From Paenarthrobacter sp. PH39-S1 (GTDB lineage Bacteria > Actinomycetota > Actinomycetes > Actinomycetales > Micrococcaceae): 64,000 bases of DNA. The notes below the pieces were generated by a model, which saw only the letters and a program-made list of their open reading frames with translations, did not search any database and had not been told where the DNA came from. The translations under genes were made by a program, and so were the position numbers. Shown piece after piece: positions 60,808-64,000 of this stretch. The stretch spans positions 1 through 64,000 of the forward strand of contig NZ_JASISR010000004.1 in NCBI RefSeq assembly GCF_030063245.1, in the 5' to 3' direction. Each line of letters starts with the position of its first letter. Within the stretch, counting starts at the first letter, position 1.

Positions 60808-61305
60808 TCAGGCGAGCAGCGGGATCCGGAAAACCTGCCCGGGAAAGATCAGGTCTGGGTTGGTGATGCGGTCCCGATTTGCCTCGAAGATGTCGTCGGC
60901 CGTGGTGTTCTGGCCCTCCTGCTGGGCGATCTTAGTCAGGTTGTCGCCGCTCTTGACTTCATACAGCTTGAAGCCCTGCAGAGAGGTGAACAGCGTGACC
61001 GGGATGATATTCAGGTCAGGTCCGGGCGGGTGGATGCCGGATGGGTCGTCGCCGAAAACCAGCAGTGTCACATGTGTGCCCCGGGCGGGGGTATTTCCCA
61101 GCGCGACCGTGTTGCCGAAGTCGTGGATGACGCCCATGGAACCGGCGCCCTGGATGTTGCCGTTGCCGAGCGGCTGTCCGTTGTCGTCGAGGACGCGCCA
61201 GAGGACCACCGCCTCAAAACCAGTGCCGAAGCCGGCGATTACGAATTCCTGCCCGATCAGGTCATTCTGACGCGGCTGACGGACTTCAATTAATCTTGGT
61301 GCCAT
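60808..61305 (-). CDS. Gmad2 immunoglobulin-like and LysM domain protein
   Basis: 165 residues from the ATG at 61305 (GGAGGGGG upstream). Residues 1-100 form a Gmad2-type immunoglobulin-like domain (IEVRQPRQNDLIGQEFVIAG, AVVLWRVLDDNGQPLGNGNI, VIHDFGNTVALGN, ARGTHVTLLVFGDDPSG). The last ~55 residues are a LysM (KLYEVKSGDNLTKIAQQEGQ, NRDRITNPDLIFPGQVFRIP), expected to bind peptidoglycan. No signal peptide is present. The protein is encoded 51 bases ahead of the M4 protease on the same strand, and may anchor or deliver it to cell walls (inference). Confidence 0.87.
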   Translation of the reverse strand: MAPRLIEVRQPRQNDLIGQEFVIAGFGTGFEAVVLWRVLDDNGQPLGNGNIQGAGSMGVIHDFGNTVALGNTPARGTHVTLLVFGDDPSGIHPPGPDLNIIPVTLFTSLQGFKLYEVKSGDNLTKIAQQEGQNTTADDIFEANRDRITNPDLIFPGQVFRIPLLA

Positions 61306-61632
61306 CGTGGGCCCCCTCCGGTTGGTCAACTCAGGATGCTCCTGTTCCGTGCGCGAGGCAAGGGGCGGGGCCACAGTCGTGCATTCTTAAACTGTCATGG
61401 GCATTCTTGGGCTGCCGCGTGGGATGGCATCACCTTGGTTGGAGGTCGCGTCGGTGGCCGACATTGACCTCGAGACCGTCGGGGTCCGGTTATCCATAGG
61501 GTTGTCCCTGGGGAACGGTATGGTGGGGAGCACCTTTTCCACGGTCGTAGTTTCAACCCGAGGTGTCAATGCGAGAGCCCATGGAGGTGCTCCACGTCCG
61601 CTGCAGCCGGACGCCGCTATTCGCGCACGGCG

Positions 61633-62317
61633 ACGGTACTGCACGGCAGCGGTGGCAGGCGGCGCCGCCTATGTTGGCGTCGACATCGTGCTTCAACGGC
61701 TGCCGCCGCGCTACAGTAAGATCCGTGAGGCGGAAAGCAATCTGGCGGCAGGTCCGTTCGGCTGGACCATGAATCTGAATTGCCTTGGCCGCGCCGCCAC
61801 GACTCTTTGCGTGGTGCGTGCCGAACTAGGGACCGGCCCCACTTCCGGACTGAGGCGCGGTCCTACTGGGGATAGGCGGACTATGCTCAGGGGTCCCGGC
61901 CTTCTTCCCTTCCGACATCCAGACCCCTGATATCCCGCCCCGCCGGGACTCACCCAGCCGATTCCGGAGCCGGCCCGGGAACCGGTGGCTTGGGCATATC
62001 GGTGGTGACCCGCGGCGGCAGCGTGCATCTGGTGGTGGCGGGGGTTGGCTTTCTGGCTGCCCTGGCGGGCATGACCGTGCTGACGGCATGGCTCCGGCGC
62101 CGCCCGAGGTTGCGGCGGATTTCTCGAGCGGGCAGCCTATTTCCCGAGCGGGCAGCCGATTCGCCGGGCTCACAGCTCCTGGCGTGGTCTCACTGGTTTC
62201 ACCGGCCGCTTCCTCCCGGCATTTCTCGGACGTCTGGAGCGGACTGCGCTTGCCGGAATTCTGGGTTGGGCGTTCGCGGTGTCCGCAGGCATCCGGTCGC
62301 TGAAGACCGACGGCTGA
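61633..62317 (+). pseudogene. DUF998-family membrane protein, several frameshifts
   Basis: Pieces in order: TAAVAGGAAYVGVDIVLQRL, SKIREAESNLAAGPFGWTMN and LNCLGRAATTLCVVRA (frame one), FFPSDIQTPDIPPRRDSP (frame two, about 61900), GSVHLVVAGVGFLAALAGMT (frame three, about 62020) and FTGRFLPAFLGRLERTALAG, ILGWAFAVSAGIRS ending at the TGA of 62315-62317. Together they make a DUF998-type multi-pass membrane protein. At least three shifts are needed, so the gene is inactive. Confidence 0.72.
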
Positions 62318-62650
62318 CGACCCCTCCCGAACCGCGCAGCAGCCGCTCCGCTGGTTGGTCATCGCGGGACTGGCATCAGTCCCTTGGGCTCGTGACGTCG
62401 TCATAACGCACCAGTTTCAGACCCATGAATCCGGTCGCCCCGCCTGTGCGCCGATGGATCCGGACGGCGAAGATGACTTCTACTGCCAACCCTCCCGGGA
62501 CGAGTTGAAGGTGACCGCTGACAACCGACGGCCGCGCCCCGTTCAATTATTCGTTGCGGTGAGGCCAACGAGGAAGCCATGAACCCCTTCTGACGCCAAA
62601 AACCCCCAGAAAACCCTTTCCTCATCTTCCGGACTATGGGATCATGCTGC
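62318..62650. other. No gene recognised
   Basis: 333 bases between the DUF998 remnant and the small charged protein. Frames exist on both strands without ribosome binding sites or family-like sequence. Confidence 0.5.
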
Positions 62651-62866
62651 ATGAGCAAAGAACAGCATCCACGCCGGACGGCTTCTGGGGAGCGGGCGGG
62701 CACGGAGCAGCGCTCGTTATCCACGCAGGAATTGCGGGCCGTGGCGCAGCGGCGCCATGACGCCGAGGAAAAGCTCGAGCGCCACCTGCAGGAGGCTGAA
62801 GAGAAGGCGGACGAGTCAAACGACGGCGGCGGCACGGCTCAAGCCGATCGGGCCGCCGACAGCTGA
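62651..62866 (+). CDS. Small charged hypothetical protein
   Basis: 71 residues from the ATG at 62651 (another ATG at 62636). The sequence is hydrophilic with a central coiled-coil-like helix: STQELRAVAQRRHDAEEKLE, RHLQEAEEKADESNDGGG. No Shine-Dalgarno is visible and no family recognised. The helix and its amphipathic pattern suggest a real small protein, but this is uncertain. Confidence 0.45.
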   Translation: MSKEQHPRRTASGERAGTEQRSLSTQELRAVAQRRHDAEEKLERHLQEAEEKADESNDGGGTAQADRAADS

Positions 62867-63021
62867 CCGCCGGATCCGTGCCGCTTGGCAGCTGTGGCGT
62901 TTGTCTGAACTTGCGCCGCTGCGCCCCGATGGGCCAGGGGCCACTGCGTACCGTCGCCCTGGCAAAGCGGCGGTGCGGATTCAGACGGTGACCGCCCGAA
63001 CCCACTATGACTGGCTGGGCA

Positions 63022-63474
63022 TTATGCCCCGGGATGTTCCGTCAGCAGTTCCGCCAGCGATTCCAGATTTGCCCGGACGGTCCGTGCCTGGGCCCGCTGC
63101 ACAAAGGGGTCTGCCAGCCGACCGAAGACGCCACCCAGGCCCGACGCCGCGTCGATGCGGTAGGTGAACCGGGTACCGCCCTCCACCGCCTCAAAGGAGT
63201 TGGTGACCGTGAAGGAGAGTTTACCTTCAACGGACCGGTTGACGACCCGACGGGGCGCTTCGAATTCGGTCACTTCGGTAGTCCACTCAAAGGAGCGGCC
63301 CATGATCTTGCTGGTGCCGCTGGAACGAACCCCCATGCCCATCGGGTCGCTCCCGATCTGCGTCGCTTGAGCGACGGAGGAGTCCCACACGGGGATGTTT
63401 TTGGTTGCAGCAATATAGTCGAAGACCTCCTGCTGCGGCCGGGCGATGAATACGCTCTCTTCGATCACAGGCAT
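63022..63474 (-). CDS. SRPBCC-family protein (polyketide cyclase-like)
   Basis: 150 residues; CAAGGAGTTCCC precedes the ATG. START/SRPBCC pattern: PVIEESVFIARPQQEVFDYI, AATKNIPVWDSSVAQATQIG, FEWTTEVTEFEAPRRVVNRS, GGTRFTYRIDAASGLGGVFG and RTVRANLESLAELLTEH. These proteins have a deep hydrophobic pocket and bind lipids or carry out varied reactions; nothing here shows the ligand. It stands alone. Confidence 0.9.
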   Translation of the reverse strand: MPVIEESVFIARPQQEVFDYIAATKNIPVWDSSVAQATQIGSDPMGMGVRSSGTSKIMGRSFEWTTEVTEFEAPRRVVNRSVEGKLSFTVTNSFEAVEGGTRFTYRIDAASGLGGVFGRLADPFVQRAQARTVRANLESLAELLTEHPGA

Positions 63475-63626
63475 GGGAACTCCTTGGGAACGCCTGCCGC
63501 TGGCTCGGCTCGGCCGGTGGCCAGGTACGGCGCCATTATGTTCCCGAGCCTGCGGATTGTCAATTCCCGGGTGCCCGGGCGCCCCCGTTACCCGCCGAAA
63601 TGTCCGGCCGGTACGTGCCGGTCAAC

Positions 63627-63887
63627 TCACTGTCCGACGTGCCTGTCAGCGGGCTTTCCCTCCGTCGGGTCGGTTCCCCGAAAGGAATACAGGAACTGCG
63701 TAATGGCCGCCAGAGCGTCGTCCGGTTCCGTGAAGTACCGTGGCCGCTCCTCGAACGCGGAGTGAAGGCTGCGGTCGATGTCCCGCCGGGCAGAGACGGC
63801 AATGAGCAGGTTCTCTGATTGCGTTTCCACCCGGACGATGCACACCCCCGTTTTCAAGGGTGGTCCCTGACCGTACACTGCGGTCAA
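63627..63887 (-). CDS. Small hypothetical protein
   Basis: 86 residues from a TTG at 63887; a GTG at 63878 is also possible. The core reads GVCIVRVETQSENLLIAVSA, RRDIDRSLHSAFEERPRYFT, EPDDALAAITQFLYSFRGTD, with an alternating beta-beta-alpha look. I recognise no named family. Similar short proteins with a CIVRVE-X-DALAAITQFL-like layout are, to my knowledge, common in actinobacteria, so I think the gene is real. Confidence 0.6.
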   Translation of the reverse strand: MTAVYGQGPPLKTGVCIVRVETQSENLLIAVSARRDIDRSLHSAFEERPRYFTEPDDALAAITQFLYSFRGTDPTEGKPADRHVGQ

Positions 63888-63890
63888 CGC

Positions 63891-64000
63891 CTAGGTTCGA
63901 CGGCGATGATGATCGCCTCCCGCTGGCCTGCGGCTGGTGAAAAGCTGAATACCGGGGCCATCAGGCCGGAATCGAGGGAGGCCGCCAGCATGGACGCCCG
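63891..64000 (-). CDS. C-terminal end of a gene leaving the right edge
   Basis: The last 35 codons and a TAG (63893-63891) of a minus-strand frame: SMLAASLDSGLMAPVFSFSP followed by AAGQREAIIIAVEP. The stretch is too short to name the product. It ends three bases before the start of the small hypothetical gene at 63887, so the two may be co-transcribed. Confidence 0.5.
   Translation of the reverse strand, partial: GVHAGGLPRFRPDGPGIQLFTSRRPAGGDHHRRRT

Overview
The window is chromosomal DNA of a high-GC actinobacterium, most likely an Arthrobacter-type Micrococcaceae. The evidence is the gene content: a ureABCFGD operon, a DUF222/HNH protein, a SigL/RslA-like pair, a CsbD protein and a LuxR-type AAA regulator, together with GTG/TTG starts and many 4-base stop/start overlaps. 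No rRNA, tRNA or CRISPR array was recognised. The genus is an inference from gene content, not from a marker gene.

Layout. 1-1700: right-hand part of an IS21-family element that has cut into a membrane-protein gene. 1.7-6.4 kb: envelope/stress genes (PRC-barrel/DUF2382 protein, small acidic protein, DoxX, MpaB-type oxygenase, DUF72). 6.7-11.5 kb: a secreted FN3-phosphodiesterase, then an ECF sigma/anti-sigma pair, a lipoprotein and a small membrane protein, linked by three copies of a TGAACC-N16-CGT promoter, followed by a 17-bp minisatellite. 11.5-12.1 kb: frameshifted flavin reductase. 12.2-17.2 kb: urease operon on the minus strand. 17.4-20.8 kb: PAP2 phosphatase, sensor kinase without a neighbouring regulator, and a COG4705 membrane protein, with CTCAG direct repeats in both promoter regions. 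20.9-26.2 kb: RibD/DHFR-like protein, FetB-like permease, methyltransferase plus DUF2064 pair, and a complete two-component system. 26.4-31.6 kb: broken hypothetical gene, lipase, complete IS5/IS427-type element, VOC protein, secreted AMIN-like protein. 31.6-37.7 kb: DUF427, DUF488, then a phosphorolytic disaccharide pathway (beta-phosphoglucomutase, GH65 phosphorylase, aldose epimerase).

37.8-45.6 kb: ChrB-like regulator followed by decayed genes (DedA, HAD, flavodoxin, HlyC/CorC, DJ-1/PfpI remnants) interspersed with intact cupredoxin, ABC-2 exporter and CsbD genes. 45.9-50.1 kb: DUF222/HNH protein and SulP transporter. 50.9-57.9 kb: a likely redox-stress group (unknown protein, DsrE, carboxymuconolactone-decarboxylase-like, HD-GYP/LuxR fusion, OsmC) facing a large LuxR-AAA regulator. 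58-64 kb: small secreted protein, broken DoxX, VOC protein, a three-gene LysM / protealysin-like protease / emfourin operon, DUF998 pseudogene, SRPBCC protein and the tail of a gene that leaves the right edge.

Two themes run through the window. First, short tandem duplications (14-21 bp, two or three copies, once eleven) recur in leaders, gene ends and in-frame inside genes. Second, many genes carry single-base frameshifts; some may be assembly errors, but nonsense changes and internal deletions show that at least part of the decay is real. The strongest regulatory story is the SigL-like regulon at 8.8-11.3 kb.
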